Notes: generated from the letters alone by a model not told the origin. Shown: positions 22,041 through 34,933, counted from the stretch's first letter. The stretch: DNA of 64,000 bases from Misgurnus anguillicaudatus (GCF_027580225.2 NC_073355.2:16237501-16301500), one strand, 5' to 3'. Program-made: numbers and translations.

Positions 22041-23531
22041 TGTGTCTGGTCCGAACACGCATTACATTTCATCAAGAATCCAGTTATCCTCCATATATAG
22101 GACGCACAAACCAAACTGTATATTTTTCACACTGGGAGCAACCAGAAAGGTGCTGGGCTCTGCTAGCAGCGAGTTCGCCAGGAATGGATAACCGTGTACA
22201 TGAAGAGCTCTGCCAGTCTCTCAGCTGTACAGCGGTGCTTTTGTTTCATGGGACGTGTCAAGCAGACTGCACAACAACGCTCTTTAAAAGGGTGATGGAA
22301 AATTGAATTTCTTCACCATTGGGGCACACTCTTGCTTTAAACGAAGCTTATTGACGCCTACACACGCCGGTCCCTGATGACCGTCCTCGGTCTAGATCGA
22401 TAATATCAATCAGTGTGCTATACAAGCATTTCTCAGGAATTAACAGTACAGTATGACTAGCTTCACACAGGGTGATTTTTGCTCGGTGTGTAAATCATTC
22501 ATTTAACAGTCATTGGGTTGCATTGGGCTGTAATTGGATTTTTGCACGGTTACAGTCTCAGTTGAGAGAGATTGTTGATAGTCCATAAAGATTTTAGACG
22601 GTGTGACATCTGAAAGCCTTTCTGCCCCGCTGTTCAGTCGCAATGTCTGTTAATCGATATGAGGAGGCAACACAGACAACAAGAGTGATGGGCAAAATTC
22701 AAGCTGTTTCTTTAGCCTGCTGGACTTTGCTATTGATGTTCAAATAAATAAACGTTTTGGACTTTTCATGTAATTGTCTCAATAAGAACCACAACTATAC
22801 ATATACAAGTTGGATCAATGCGTGATATTTATCCCTGCCCTGCCAGTGTACAGATACTCACCAGCTGTGGAAATTATCCTGGAATATTATTGGCTTCAAG
22901 TAATCATGTCATGAAGCAAAGGCCAAAAACATGGGGTTTACAATGACGTCTGTGTCTCCTAGGGTAAACAAGCCAGCATGCATTTATAATAGTGCTCTCA
23001 ACTGGGCTTCAAATTTGTATTGACCAGCTGGGAACAAATAGGAACCATTTCCTCTATGAACTGACTGCATTTGTTCCAGTTTAAGATTGATTCTTAGTCA
23101 CGGTTACCATGAGAGGTTGGCCGGGAAAAATGAAATTGCGTTATCTCAGTAAAATTGATTTGGAGTGTAAAAACTACTCTCTGGCAAATCGAGGCTACAG
23201 AACGTACCAATACAGTACTGTATGTGACCAACCAGGTGCACTTTGCACGTAGAGTGTTTTCAGACCTGGTGGTCTCGGCCCGATTGCGAACTAACTCAGG
23301 AGTTGTTCGGCATACGTCTAAAAACCAATCCTGACCCAACGCACCAACGAATGGCTATCTTACTGCTTTATTAACCATGGATATACCTGATAGCTCTTTG
23401 GTGACGAATTCTAGTGAGCATGTCAGCGCCATTCAAAACCCAACGTGTTCCTTATAAAATGTCTTCTAAAAAAAGCAGTCTACAAGTCTGAAAACACTCT
23501 TTTTCAGCAATTGCGCATGTGCATAGAGTAC
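22041..23531. other. No gene recognised
   Basis: Mixed composition, no recognised repeat ends. Short frames at 22040-22306 and 23094-23339 lack domains. Confidence 0.35.
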
Positions 23532-23710
23532 AGAGGTGGGTATTAAAAAATTACATTTACTTCATTAAATTTACTTGAGTAAATATTTTGGGTAACTACT
23601 AGTACTTTAAGAGTATATTTAAGGATGGATACTTTTACTCAAGTACATAAGGTAAAAACTGTACTTTTACTTTGCTACATTTTCTGGTGTTATTTCGGTA
23701 CTGTCAAATG
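23532..23710. repeat. CAGAGGTGGGTA-type DNA repeat, left end
   Basis: Starts cagaggtgggtattaaaaaa and includes acttttactcaagtacataa, typical of a common fish non-autonomous hAT-like repeat. The right end is absent. Confidence 0.55.
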
Positions 23711-24183
23711 GTAATAATCATAATCAATGGATTTTATATATATAATGTTTATATGGCTTCTTCGAAAGTCTCGCGAGATGTTGGGGTGGCTACGCATAAC
23801 CCTTTAGTGTGCGTAGATGAAAGGAGATGGCCGAAGCAGAGGAAGGCGTGTGCGAGATATCGGAGGCAGATCACACAAGTTGGGTCTATGTTTTCACTCC
23901 AAGAGGTCAAAAAGAATAGTTTCTGTAACACCACTAGGCATGGACCGCTTACCGGTTTCAAGGCATAATGAGGTTTTAAAGAGTATGTTTCAGAATAAAA
24001 TTTTATGTGGTACCGTTTTCAAGGTATAAGCTGTGTTTATACAAAATTAAGTTAAATAATTAAGTCATGTAATTGATTTGATGTTTACATTTAATATTGT
24101 TAATATTAATACATTTTAATTTTATAATTTTTATAATTTTTTGAAAGAATTGAAGGCCTTATTTTTGCCTGGCATACATGTTG

Positions 24184-25411
24184 CAGGGTTTCTCGCAGAA
24201 AATGTGTTAGTTAAGGTTGGGGGGGCGTGACAATCAAAAGGGTACACGTACACGTTATGATGAAAATTAAAATAAAAATATGTTTATTTAAAACACTCAA
24301 TTAAAACTTAATTTTGAAGAAACTAGGACGGAAAATAAACACATACTAGATTAATAATTAATTACATGTTTTTATCTCTAACGGGAATAGCTGCGTGATG
24401 AAGTGAAACTAAAGGGTTAATAAACACAAACTAAAGCAGATGTTGTAGAACGTCTGCCGAACAATGATAGATAGCGCAAAAATTTTAAAAACTGATTATT
24501 TCTCACTATTAACTCTTTCGCCGCCAGTGACGAGATAACTCGTCAATTAAGAGAAAACGCTTCCCTGCCAATGACGAAAATTTCCGCAACTTATACAACC
24601 CGGAAGTAGCACCTCACATGAAAGAGAAAGAACTCCGTGTATGTTTTAAAGATCGGTCTCCATCTGATCTCTATCAAAAGTCCTTAACAAAAATGGAATT
24701 ATCTCAGCTTTTTGCTCAAAATTGGGTGTTTTTGAAGAAACCTACCCTTATTTTAGAGGTGATAAAAAGAGAAATAATAAAGGTAGGAAGAAGCTTTTTT
24801 TGTTTGAATGCAGAGGGTCTGTTCTTTCATTTGATATATTGTTTATGTATATATTTAAAGAAGAAAATTTTCTGGAAGGCATTACATTTTTGTGAAAATC
24901 ATTTAAAAAAAATGCTGGCAGGGAAAGAGTTAATTACATTATCTTAAAGTGATAGTGATAGGAGTGTAGGCTAACTACTGTAGCATGTAAATAATGCACA
25001 TAAATAACGTGAGCAGAGCACTCAACAATTATATCTAATCAACAAGCACGTGAAACCTAGCCAGCAGGTTGCTCAAAACAACAAAATCTTACTTTAAATT
25101 TGCAAGAACTATAGACGAATACAATAACAGGCATAAATAAACCCAAAACATAAGTCCACTTACAGTTCTCACAGACACGCGTTTTATCAACTGGCTATCC
25201 TCCACACATGACGGACCACGTCTTTATCTCATTTCGGTTGTGTGGCACGCGTGCCCGCTCGCAGTGTGAAGAGCGTCCCCGCTATTCTCCGAGATGCACT
25301 TGATGGCCTTTTTTGCAGCAATTATTATTTTTTTGAACGACCTTGTTAAGGCGGTAGGGATTCCCAGCTTAGGCGGGCCGCCCGAACTGAAAAGTGCTGC
25401 GGGAAACCCTG
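24184..25411. mobile_element. hAT-like element with CAGGGTTTCYCGCAG ends
   Basis: CAGGGTTTCTCGCAG at 24184 and ctgcgggaaaccctg ending at 25411 are inverted. No transposase remains. The flanking duplication is blurred (acatgttg versus a gtatgttg a few bases downstream), so the assignment rests on the termini. Confidence 0.7.
24513..24929. mobile_element. TTAA-flanked element, CTCTTTC ends, 417 bp
   Basis: TTAA at 24509-24512 and 24930-24933. Ends CTCTTTCGCCGCCAGTGACG and gctggcagggaaagag. The same element occurs inverted at 32900-33353. The 109-codon frame across it is incidental. Confidence 0.85.
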
Positions 25412-25649
25412 TGTTGTATGTTGCTTTAAAATAAAATGTATTGTGTCCTGTTGAAAAGTTGTTTGTATACGCAGACATTTGAAAATAACAAATTTTAGTG
25501 TTGCAATGGCAATACTGCAACACCGCGAAACCGTGGTATTTTTGCTTAAGGTTATCATACCACCAAAATCTCATACCGACCCATGCCTACACACCAAACA
25601 AAAAATGCGTAATTAACCACCCAGCCAAATTTGAATAATACAAATCCCA

Positions 25650-26300
25650 AGTAAATAAAATAAATGATCAAAATCTTGGAACAGCTGGCTGGGATTCTTT
25701 GCTCTCAAACGGTGGGGCATGTCCACTGTCAAGTGAAACCACGCCCACTCGTGGGAAAGCTGCCATCTATCTCAACTTTCAAATACCGCTAATACCTAAA
25801 AGGATGCTTGCGATTGTGTTAGGGGCAGGCCCATGCTCAGTTGCTCCAGTGCGTCACTGAGCCATCGTTTTAGCCCTGCCCAAATAGTCCTGCCCACAGA
25901 AATGTGGAAAACTGTTTAATTGTGTAATTCAGTACTACACAGTTCAGTCTTTGTAATGTGTTTCAGCAATGCATTTGTAACGTTTATCATGTGTTTAGAA
26001 ACAATTCTCTGAAATTACTTTACACGGACTAGATGAGACTTCAGTCGCCAAAGCGGTCATATTGAGCGTTGCATTGCCTCCTTTTCATAATCATAGCAGT
26101 GCCACATACTGTTATATGCAATATATTTTATTAGCAGTACTTATGAGTACTTACATTATTCTATAAGGAAATAAATTAGCAATAGTTCCATTCCATTCTA
26201 CATTAAATAAAAAACATGTCCTGTCGTCTTCTATGTTTTCCTTATTTTATTCTATGTTAATCAGCTTTGTAACAATGTGGAATTGTGAAAATATATAAAT
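25650..26300. other. Unassigned, partly repeat-like
   Basis: 25690-25900 (tggctgggattctttgctct, caagtgaaaccacgcccact) has the look of a degraded DNA element; the rest is AT-rich. No gene. Confidence 0.35.
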
Positions 26301-27068
26301 AAAGAGTTTGTTTCCAAAACGTGATAAACGCCATTGAAAAAATAGTTATGGCCAAAATCAGTATTGTATCAGGTCAGTATTAAAAAGTCAATTCTTCATT
26401 TTACACAAAATCCGATATCCGCCGTGATATTCTATCATCTTTTCATCTTGTAAACAACAATGGCGCCACTTTGAATACACACAGAATCCTAGTTTTCTTC
26501 ATCTACTTTGTACTTGGTGATCAACAAACAAACTAAAACAAAATAATACTTTTTTGATGGCATTGATAAACCTGTAGTGGTTTTCTGTGGCGGGGAAGAA
26601 ACTTAAGCAATCATAATCTAATAATTTTATGTGAGAGGCACTCGGGCGAAGGAAAAATGCCGGCTGTTGCTTTAATCTCACAAGACAGCATCAAGCTTCT
26701 GTCATGCTAACACATTGACCCCAGAGATCTTATGAAAAACTTTCCATTATTTTACTCAAAGCCAACGAAAATCGAGCAGGACCAAAACATTTTACAGCTG
26801 ATCGCTGTCAAAAAATTCAATGACAACGTCCCAAGTATTACAGCAGCAATGACAGTGTTCTTAATATGAAGTATTTTGATTAATGCCATTAATGTTTATT
26901 TTTTTTAATCAGTGTATACAACTAGTCAACTTAATGAATATAACATGGCAAATTATGAGTTTGAATTGTTAATGTTATTATAATATGAATGTTTGTAACA
27001 GTGGCTTTCATCTTGTCACTTTCTTGGTATAGAAAATGGATTTATTGCGTTTTGGAACCAAGCTCTTC
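26301..27068. mobile_element. DNA element with 4-bp target duplication (AAAT), 768 bp
   Basis: Ends AAAGAGTTTGTTTCCAAAAC and gttttggaaccaagctcttc, flanked by AAAT at 26297-26300 and 27069-27072. The interior matches 9600-10284. It also contains gcatcaagcttctgtcatgc and tttaatctcacaagac blocks shared with 58715-59682. Confidence 0.87.
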
Positions 27069-27451
27069 AAATATATTTGAAGTGAATTTAATAAAAATTG
27101 ACCTTACCGTCAGGCTCTGGAAGCTTTCTTATGACTTGTGAAAGTGTGAATGAATGTCATTTGAAAAGTGAGCACTTGATTTCAATCTAACTGTATCCTG
27201 TCTGGCACATCTGAGGAGATCAGATGCAGTTTACTGTTATTGTGGTAAACCACAGCAGACACAGATCAGCGTCCTCCTATCTAGTCCATTCCTACTTTCA
27301 GATCTCGGTACAGCTAAATTGAAGTCTGACACAGTAAATGAGACCAATAGAGGTAATTCTGTTTGCTCCGTTGTACGAGTAAATCAAATCTATTACTTGA
27401 AATCGTTTGTGTTCATAGTCTCATAGTGGACAGAAAACCTGCCCTCTTTAA

Positions 27452-27665
27452 AGGGATAGTCCACCAAGAAATGAAAAAACAAACATTATCGTTTACTTCC
27501 CATTATGCTGTTCTTAACTCATATGACTTTCTTCAACAAAGAAGAAACAATGAAACTGGATGGAAAGCAGCAGCTGTGAAGCTCCAAAAAATGAAGGGGT
27601 AATCATTCATTTTCATTGTATGTCAAAGAGCACCCATAACAATTTTTTTGGGGTGAACTATTCCT
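27452..27665. mobile_element. AGGGATAGTCCACC-type TTAA MITE, 214 bp
   Basis: TTAA at 27448-27451 and 27666-27669, ends AGGGATAGTCCACC and ggggtgaactattcct. Complete short member of the family. Confidence 0.9.
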
Positions 27666-27669
27666 TTAA

Positions 27670-28829
27670 GTCAGCATTTCGTGGTACTGTGAGAGCAGTA
27701 GCATATATCAAGTGCTTGAATGTTTGAATGCTCGTGGTGCAGCAGAGGGCAGTAGCAGAACAGAAATGATTGGTATCTCCTTTCATCTAACTCGAGAAAA
27801 GCCATCTCACCCTGGCGGAGGTGACGAATGATACCGTGCCTTTCACACTCTTCAAAGTAGCTCAGATTTATGATGTCAGCGGGGTGAAAAAGCCCCTTTG
27901 CTTCTCGTGTTCGACAAAATCAAATGTGTCTGTGGACATTGAATTGGTGGGGTGTTTTGGGGGCGCTCGGGGGAAAAAAATGGTTCTCGTGGCCTTGATC
28001 TCGTCAATGTGGGAGCTCTCGTGAGCCATAGCTCAACCTTTTAAAAGAGCCGGTGGAAGTTGACGTGAGGTGAACAGATAACCGAGGGCTACGTCAGGCA
28101 GGAACGAATTTGAAGACGAAGTGTAACTAAGCCCATCTCTAAAAGAGATGAAAGACTGGTCTGAAGAAAACTGAAATTGGAACTTAAAACAGAAAAGAGG
28201 GGGGAAAGATGATGAATCACAAATATAGATTGACTGTATCCAGGGCGTCATGCACCAGCGACCCCCCTGTGGCAGGTGGGTTCATTTCCATAAAACTCTG
28301 CAGCCGACATCTGACAAGAGAGAAAACATCTTCCACACATCTTCCAGAAGAGCGCTGAATATCAAGAGTCCCAGCATGTGTAGCTACTATTTCTTTATCG
28401 CTGCGTACGGGTTGCATGTCTGCACATATAAATGCTTGTGAAGAGATTTGTGGTTTTTCTCTGAAATGATCAATTGGGGCCCAAGTGTCTTAAGATTACA
28501 TTAAACTGCATTGAAAGCTTAGAAAAATTAGAAAAATTATTTAAAAAAATGCAAACATTTAAGCCAGTTTTAATTTTTTTTTTAATTTTTGTTTCCAGAT
28601 CACATGCAAAATTAATGAAAAAAATTAAAATGGACCCCTGCGTGTGTATAGTAGGCTATACAGTATATACAGTCTGTAGCATGCATATGAGAGGAAGTTG
28701 ATGAAATGGAAAGTCCTGACTGCTAAAGAGTCCATATTATTTAGCATTTCAACTTTTCAACACTGTTATGCTAATAATATTATTTGTATTCATAATAAAA
28801 TGCACAATATATCTCATATAAGTTGTCAC
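27670..28829. other. Mostly non-repetitive, no gene seen
   Basis: 27780-28250 has balanced composition and no recognised repeat; small frames (for example 27821-28024) have no known domain. 28500-28700 is A/T rich. Candidate single-copy host sequence. Confidence 0.4.
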
Positions 28830-28995
28830 TGGGGCAGTACCTTTTTAAAAAGTAAACTTTTTTGCCTAAAATGTGCATATTGGTACCTCACATTTGTATC
28901 TTAGATATTGGTACCAAAATGGTACATACTGTATTAGGACCTTTTTGATAGGTACATAATTGTGACAACTTTTTACCTTTTTCCTGAGAGTGTAG
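28830..28995. repeat. GGTACC-rich palindromic repeat
   Basis: Begins tgtcactggggcagtacctt, with repeated TTGGTACC/GGTACAT motifs, and ends ttttcctgagagtgta. I recognise it as a common fish short DNA repeat; ends are not sharply defined. Confidence 0.55.
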
Positions 28996-29109
28996 CAGTG
29001 TTTCAGTCATTATCAAGTGTCCAGGGCCCTCAACAAACTTCCAAGGGGGCCTCAAGATGACTTAAAAGTATTCAAAATAAGACAAAGCAAGCATTAAAAT
29101 AAGAACTTA

Positions 29110-29918
29110 GGGTGCTTTCACACCTGCCTTATTTGGTTTGGTTGAATCGTACCAGAGTTTGAAAGCTCTAACTTGGTGCGGTTCGTTTGGGCAGGTGAGA
29201 ATGCAGCAATCAGACTCTGGTGCTCACCAAAAACTGACCAAACAAGAAGACCGAGTCCTCCTTGAAGAGGTGGTCTCGGTATGCTTTCAAACAAAGTCTA
29301 GAGCGGTTAATTTGTTGTGAGAACACGATCCGAGATCAAACCAGCCTAATCGACTGCAAAAGTTCTGCGCATTTTTGGACTAAACCAGTTGCTGTAGTCA
29401 GCTGCGCTGTGCATTATGTGATGAGGAAGTGTTTGTTAACAATTTCTATTAGCAATATTAGCACAATGGCAGGTCGCGGACATACCTGAAGTTGCGACGA
29501 GGCGCGGAGCCTCAGAAATGTGGTGGGTTTGCTGTTTGCAGTGCATTAAAACGTTGCTTTCAAGCCGCATCTGCGCTTCATTCAGTTTGTCTAGATTGCT
29601 GTATACAAATTATGTATAAAAACCGCGGACATAATTACAGCGCACATCTGACCATGGTGTCCGCTGTCCTCCCTTTTGTTTACTTCCGGAGTTCCGTTGG
29701 AATTTCCCGCACGTTAATTCTGACCAATCGAGAACCAGTTTAGGAAATACGTCTTATCACATGACTGAATTTTGGTTCGTTTCAACTGAACTTGGGGGCA
29801 GACCAGAGCGATCAGTGTGGTGTGAAAAGGAACCAAAACTGCTAAAAAAGCTACAATGTATACTTTTTTTGCTTTTGGTCTGGACCAAATGAACTGAACT
29901 ACAGATGTGAAAACACCC
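29110..29918. mobile_element. GGGTGCTTTCACA-type DNA element, 809 bp (Harbinger-like?)
   Basis: Ends GGGTGCTTTCACACCTG and cagatgtgaaaacaccc are inverted, flanked by TTA (29107-29109) and TGA (29919-29921), compatible with a 3-bp duplication. The interior has inverted GGTGCGGTTCGTTTGG-type and GGTTCGTTTCAACTGAAC-type blocks. A related partial copy lies at 55850-56230. Superfamily is inference. Confidence 0.7.
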
Positions 29919-29921
29919 TGA

Positions 29922-31078
29922 AATAAATGAAAATCCAGATATTTTTTGTGTTTGATTATTTATAATGAATATAAACTGTATAATCAGACGCATGTGTTTT
30001 GTCGTAGTTATGCATCTGGCCAGATGTTAACTTCTGGTCTGTGTTTGTTTATTGGCCTGGCTAGTGACTAAACTGACCTGTGGAACAAACACCTTGTCGA
30101 AAATAAAAAAAAAATTGGTTTCCTAAAGATGAGGGGAGATGGCGAACATGGTGTGCAAAGAGAGATTTAGCAGCCAGGTAAGAATTCAAGAATCTGTAGC
30201 TAAGATTGTAAACAGTAATGTCAGCTCAGTGTAGTAATTGATACGCTTTAGCTATGATTTGAAGAAAGATGATTTATTCTTTATTTATTTTGCTTGTTAT
30301 CACAAAAAACCAACTGCAGTGACTCTATTGTTATTGATTCTTTGCGGAAGTCTACTGAAAAATTTGGGCAACAAAAGCCGTTTGGTTTTTGAAAGTTTCA
30401 GATATTGCCGCTAAAACTGTTTATACATTGATAGTTCTGCCAAGCTCTAGTATTTTTCATGTTATGTAAGTGAGGTGGACTTAAAGCCCCCAAATATTGT
30501 TGTGCGTTATGGGGGTTGAGGGTGTAGGGTTAAATGAAAGAGATTAGGAACCACTGTTCTATACTGTTTCTAGAAACTCATATCCCATCATCATACATCA
30601 TTTCAAAAATCAAATTAACACTATATATCACCAGTTCTCTTTCTCACATGTGTGTGATTCACAGCACTGATTGTGGTACATTACCATGTGATTATCTGTG
30701 AATTACATCTGTTAAAGAAAAATGTCTTGCTAATTGCCTGAAAGGGCAGATGAGCCTCTCCTAAATCCACACATAACTCTTTCCATACACATTTAAAAAT
30801 ACCGGCTTGCTTGTCAGACATGGACCAAACCGTCATTCTCCTATACGAGTGAATTATTACATTTCTCAATATGAAAAGCAGCTAGGGGGGGGCTGTGGCA
30901 CAGTCCACCGCAAACTGACTGTCGACATCTTTTAGTATTGCCTGCCTGAGTGAAATGGATTATCATATGTAGTTATATTGAAACATGATAGAAAGGTCAA
31001 AACAGCTTCAACTTGAAAACCAGTTATTTTTCATCAAAATAGAGTATATTTGCTGGTTACATTAGTTATTTTATCATA
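29922..31078. other. No gene recognised
   Basis: AT-rich, without recognised termini or domains. Confidence 0.35.
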
Positions 31079-31768
31079 CACTGTAAAAAATACACAGTAT
31101 TTTTGTCAAATCTAGAAATATCTTTGTTACTTTAACTTACATAAACTTACATATAAAGAGCACCTATCGTCTGATTTACATTTTTACAATTTTTTTTTTT
31201 GGTGTGTAAGTGTGTATTTGCATGTTAACGATATGCAGAAGGTACAAACCCCAAAGTAAACGATGACGCAAGTTATCGTCTCTAACGTAAATCTCTTTCT
31301 TGGACCACAACAAACACACAGATTGAAGGCAACAGTTTACATCCTGGGATTGGTGATGTAGAGAAGACTGCATTATCATAATTCCTCCCACTTCGGACTC
31401 ATAGCCTATAAGTTAACTCCTGTTAGCAACCGAATCTTTCAAACATGGTAAGGAGCGTCACATTTCCTGCTGACGTCAGAGGTATTCAGATTAATAACAA
31501 CATACAGATTAGTTGGCCAATCAGGGACACTACAAAAATGTACGATACGGTTTTATTAACCATAAACTATGCGAACACATTGTATTATACCAAATACACA
31601 AAACAACGTTGTTTTGTAGCAATAAAATAGGTGCTCTTTAAAAAAATTCAACTTGATTTTATAAGTTATATAAACTTTTCACAAGGCAAATCTTAAAATA
31701 GTAAGTTGAATTGTCTTGCAAAACCAAGTTGTTTTAACTTCATGCTGTATTTTTTTTTTTTTTGGTGT
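31079..31768. mobile_element. CACTGTAAAAAA-type element, split by an insertion
   Basis: The left part starts CACTGTAAAAAATACACAG. The right part after the insertion has agttgaattgtcttgcaaaa and accaagttgttttaacttca, as in the copies at 9500 and 13869. Confidence 0.7.
31157..31637. mobile_element. AGAGCACCTAT-type TTAA element, 481 bp, nested
   Basis: Ends AGAGCACCTATCG and ataggtgctct. TTAA at 31638-31641 on the right, ATAA at 31153-31156 on the left (one mutation). Inserted in the 31079 element. The interior holds ggaccacaacaaacacacag; no gene. Confidence 0.85.
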
Positions 31769-32625
31769 AGGCTAAATGTCTGTCCTTCAAATTCTATTTG
31801 ATAAACAGCACCACACGCTCACATCTTAGGACAAGAAGACCGCCGAGTGACCTGCTTAAGCATGTCATTGATTTGTTATTACCGATAACCAATCCCACAG
31901 CCGAATGCTGGACAACATTGACAGGCGAACTGTGACTGGTGAGACAGATTGATATCCAACTTACCTGGGTCAGCGGGTTCCTAATTCATTACAGTCAATT
32001 GCTGTCTGTACTAATTGAGTCACAGATCACTGGTGATAAGGACAGTGCTGTGTACAAAGAAAACAGACGCTTAAGCTGTTGTCTCACTTTAGTGAGTGAT
32101 TTGGCATAATGAGGTCGTACCTAATGTTTTCTCACTGCGTGCCGGCGGTATTATAAACTTCAGTGGAAAAACAATCAAGCACACGTTCTTTAAGCACTCG
32201 CTTTTTAAGGTTATTTCTCACTTGCTTTTCGAGTCTACGAAAAACTTTCTCATTTTCTGATGGATCTGTGTTGATTTTATAATAAATATTCAGTGTAGCT
32301 GTTCCGCCAACATGAATGAAAGGAGAGCCTGAATTTTCATCTCAGCTGAGAAATGTGAATGCTCTGTGATGTACTGTAGCTGTGGGAAACTTGCTGTAAA
32401 TTTGTACACAGCAGGAGTCTCTGTGTGCATTGGCTGCACTCTGGCAGATAATCTGTTCCACTTGTAAGGTGAAATATTGTGTTGATTATGGAGATCCTGT
32501 GTGTATCTATTCATAATAGAGGGCGTAGTATTTTCAAGTTTTTAGCCATCTTGTAAAAGTCAAGTGTGTCGTTTTAGATTGTTTCAGTAGATTCATTTTG
32601 TCCAGTTTTGATTCACTATTATTAT
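31769..32625. other. Mostly non-repetitive, no gene seen
   Basis: Composition and absence of recognised repeat ends suggest older or single-copy sequence. Confidence 0.35.
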
Positions 32626-32899
32626 AGGTGCAATGTGGGACTTTTATAAGGATCTCTTGACAGAAATGCAATATAATATGCATAACTATATTATCAGTGA
32701 TGTATAAAGACCTTACTCAATTATCTGTATTTTTTATTACTTTGAGAATGAGCCGTTTTTATCTGCATACACCGTGGGTCCCCTTACATGGAAGTCGCCG
32801 TCATGTTTCTCCACTAGCCATAATCAGACAAACAGTTTTACAGAGCGCGTTTCATTCTTACGTTGTCTTGTTTGTCCTGTGGCAGCTACCGTAGCTTCA
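32626..32899 (-). mobile_element. GTGCAGTGTGTAA-type TTAA element, truncated, inverted
   Basis: AGGTGCAATGTGGGAC, then aaggatctcttgacagaaat and gatgtataaagacctt match the reverse complement of 40474-40833. It is cut off at about 32900 by the next element. Confidence 0.75.
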
Positions 32900-33353
32900 G
32901 CCAGCGCCAGAATTTTTCATGATTTTCACAAAAGTTTAATGCCTTCCAGAAAATGTTCTTCTTTAAATATATAAACAAACAATATATCAGATGAAAGAAC
33001 AGACCCTCTGCTTTCAAACAACAACAACAAAAAAACATTTCATCCTACCTTCAGTAGTTCTTTTGTAATCACCTCTCAAACATGGGTAGGTTTCTTTAAA
33101 AACACTCAATTTTGAGCAAAAAGCTGAGATAATTCAATTTTTGCGAAGGACTTTTAATAGAGATCAGATGCAGAGCGATCTTTAAAACATACACAGAGTT
33201 CTTTCTCTTTCACGTGAGGCGCTACTTCCGGGTTGTATAAGTTGCGGACCTGGTGGATAATAGCGGTATTGCGGAAAGACGGAAAATCTCGTCATTGGCG
33301 GGGAAGTGTTTTCTCTTAATTGACGAGATATCTCATCAATGGCGGTGAAAGAG
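32900..33353 (-). mobile_element. CTCTTTC-ended TTAA element, inverted copy
   Basis: Reverse complement of 24513-24929; right end cgccattgatgag-type sequence, GTGAAAGAG, then TTAA at 33354-33357. The left end is degraded. Confidence 0.8.
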
Positions 33354-33444
33354 TTAAGTTTTATTAGAGAGAGCAAACACTAATAACTGAATGTGGGAGG
33401 TAAACACGCGTCACGTCACAGAGCAGCAGGTGTCAGATTTAATT

Positions 33445-33916
33445 TACCCTACTTTCCGAACTATAAGCCCCACTGGAGTATAAGCCGCATCATTAAAAAA
33501 TGCGTCATTAAGACGAAATAACATATAAAAGTCACAGTAGACTATACGTCGCGTTTATTTAGAAAATTATTTCACAAAATTCAAGCCGAAGAACAGACAT
33601 TTAATCTGGAAAGGCAAGTTATTCAACTAAACAATAGCATACAGAACAGCAGGCTGAATAGATGTCTGTACTTTAAAGTAATATTATCAGTTATTTAAAA
33701 GATAAATCATAGCATACAGAACTTACCTGGAAGGTTGAATCGGCTAAATTAACGAACAAGCCAACTAGCGTGAAGTTCGCATACTCTCGCGGCTGTAGAC
33801 GGTAATGTTGTCTCTTGCCTCATAAATGTCAAATTTAATTCATACTGACTTGCAAGGCGCACCTGACTATAAGACGCAGCACCAGCCTAGTTATGAAAAA
33901 AAAATGCGGCTTATAG
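33445..33916. mobile_element. ACTATAAGCC-type vertebrate DNA repeat
   Basis: Left ccgaactataagccccactg and right aaaaatgcggcttatagc are inverted relatives of a widespread repeat (colour-blind to species in fish genomes). Interior AT-rich, no coding. Confidence 0.65.
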
Positions 33917-33949
33917 CAGATGATGGCAGAAGCTGCGTGCTTACTCGTT

Positions 33950-34520
33950 TTTGTTATAATATACATATCTGATGTTTAATATAAGCAAGATACTTTTGTT
34001 GTTGTGTTTTTAATTAAGAATTTCTGCCACTGGCTCAAGCACTTAATTAAAACAACTGTTGCACTCACATTGCAAGTGGATTCATAAGCGATTTAACGCA
34101 GCGTACGAAAGCGCTGCATTTAAACAACTGCCTCTAATTCAAAAGTGAAAGTAAAATGCGCACGCCTGCATACGCATTTATAAGCCCCTCCCACCCGGTG
34201 ATACTCGCAATGTTTTTCTATCAGCCCTGACTTCAAGTGTGAACCCACAGTGTTTGTGCGATCTTTGGGCTATCATTGCCTCTTTCATTTTTGTTTAAAT
34301 TGAGAGTGTGGGAAAGTTGCGCAACCCTATTTCATCAAATGCTTCAAATTATCTAAAAAAGCTCTTACATATACAAAACGCTGTGCAGCATGTTTACTAA
34401 TAATACAAGCATAATATCAGTGCTCATCAACTTCCCATCATAACCCATCATTTCTCGTTTTAGTGACTCACCTAGAGGTCCCGAAGTGGTTGAAAGTGGA
34501 CAAATGAGACGGATTAAAAC
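33950..34520. other. No gene recognised
   Basis: No clear repeat ends. 34440-34520 with 34937-35017 looks like the two halves of an older element split by 34526-34933. Confidence 0.35.
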
Positions 34521-34525
34521 ACCAG

Positions 34526-34933
34526 GGGACTCATTTATAAAATGCTGCGTATGAACCATCCTACATTTGATCTCACGATCATTTATCAAAAATGCATACA
34601 TGTGATTCATAGAACGAATGTACGCGCAGAAAACGTGCGTAACCCTTTCTTTCAGATGGGAAATCTGTAAATCGCAAATTATCTTGAACTTGTGCGCAGC
34701 TGAGCAGTTTTAGATCGCTGCCTTTAAACAATGCCTAATTAATGACATATAAAAGAGCGTCTGTTAATGTTTAAATTCTTTTCGAGGAGCAAGAATGGCT
34801 TATATTTCCAAAAAACCTGCAGCAATTGGACAAGCAAAAGTTTTTTTAATAAATATAGAGTTTGCCGTGGATTTGTGCGTACGCACACTTTATGATTAAA
34901 TATGTGCGTACGCACGCTTTATAAATGAGGCCC
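34526..34933. mobile_element. GGGCCTCATTTATAAA-type MITE with CAG duplication, 408 bp
   Basis: Ends GGGACTCATTTATAAAATGC and cgctttataaatgaggccc, with TGCGTACGCAC palindromes just inside (34877-34915). CAG at 34523-34525 and 34934-34936 is the target duplication. Confidence 0.85.

Larger units (their letters stand above)
23937..25588. mobile_element. GGCATGG-type DNA element containing nested insertions
   Basis: Left ggcatggaccgcttaccggt and the right inverse (accgacccatgcc) look like diverged termini of one element; the right arm has the accgcgaaaccgtggtattt block typical of this repeat. Within it lies the element at 24184-25411, which itself contains the one at 24513-24929. Confidence 0.55.

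Noticed and set aside
24618..24947. 109-codon frame with many Lys residues
   Set aside because: Lies inside a TTAA element whose inverted copy at 32900-33353 does not keep the frame.
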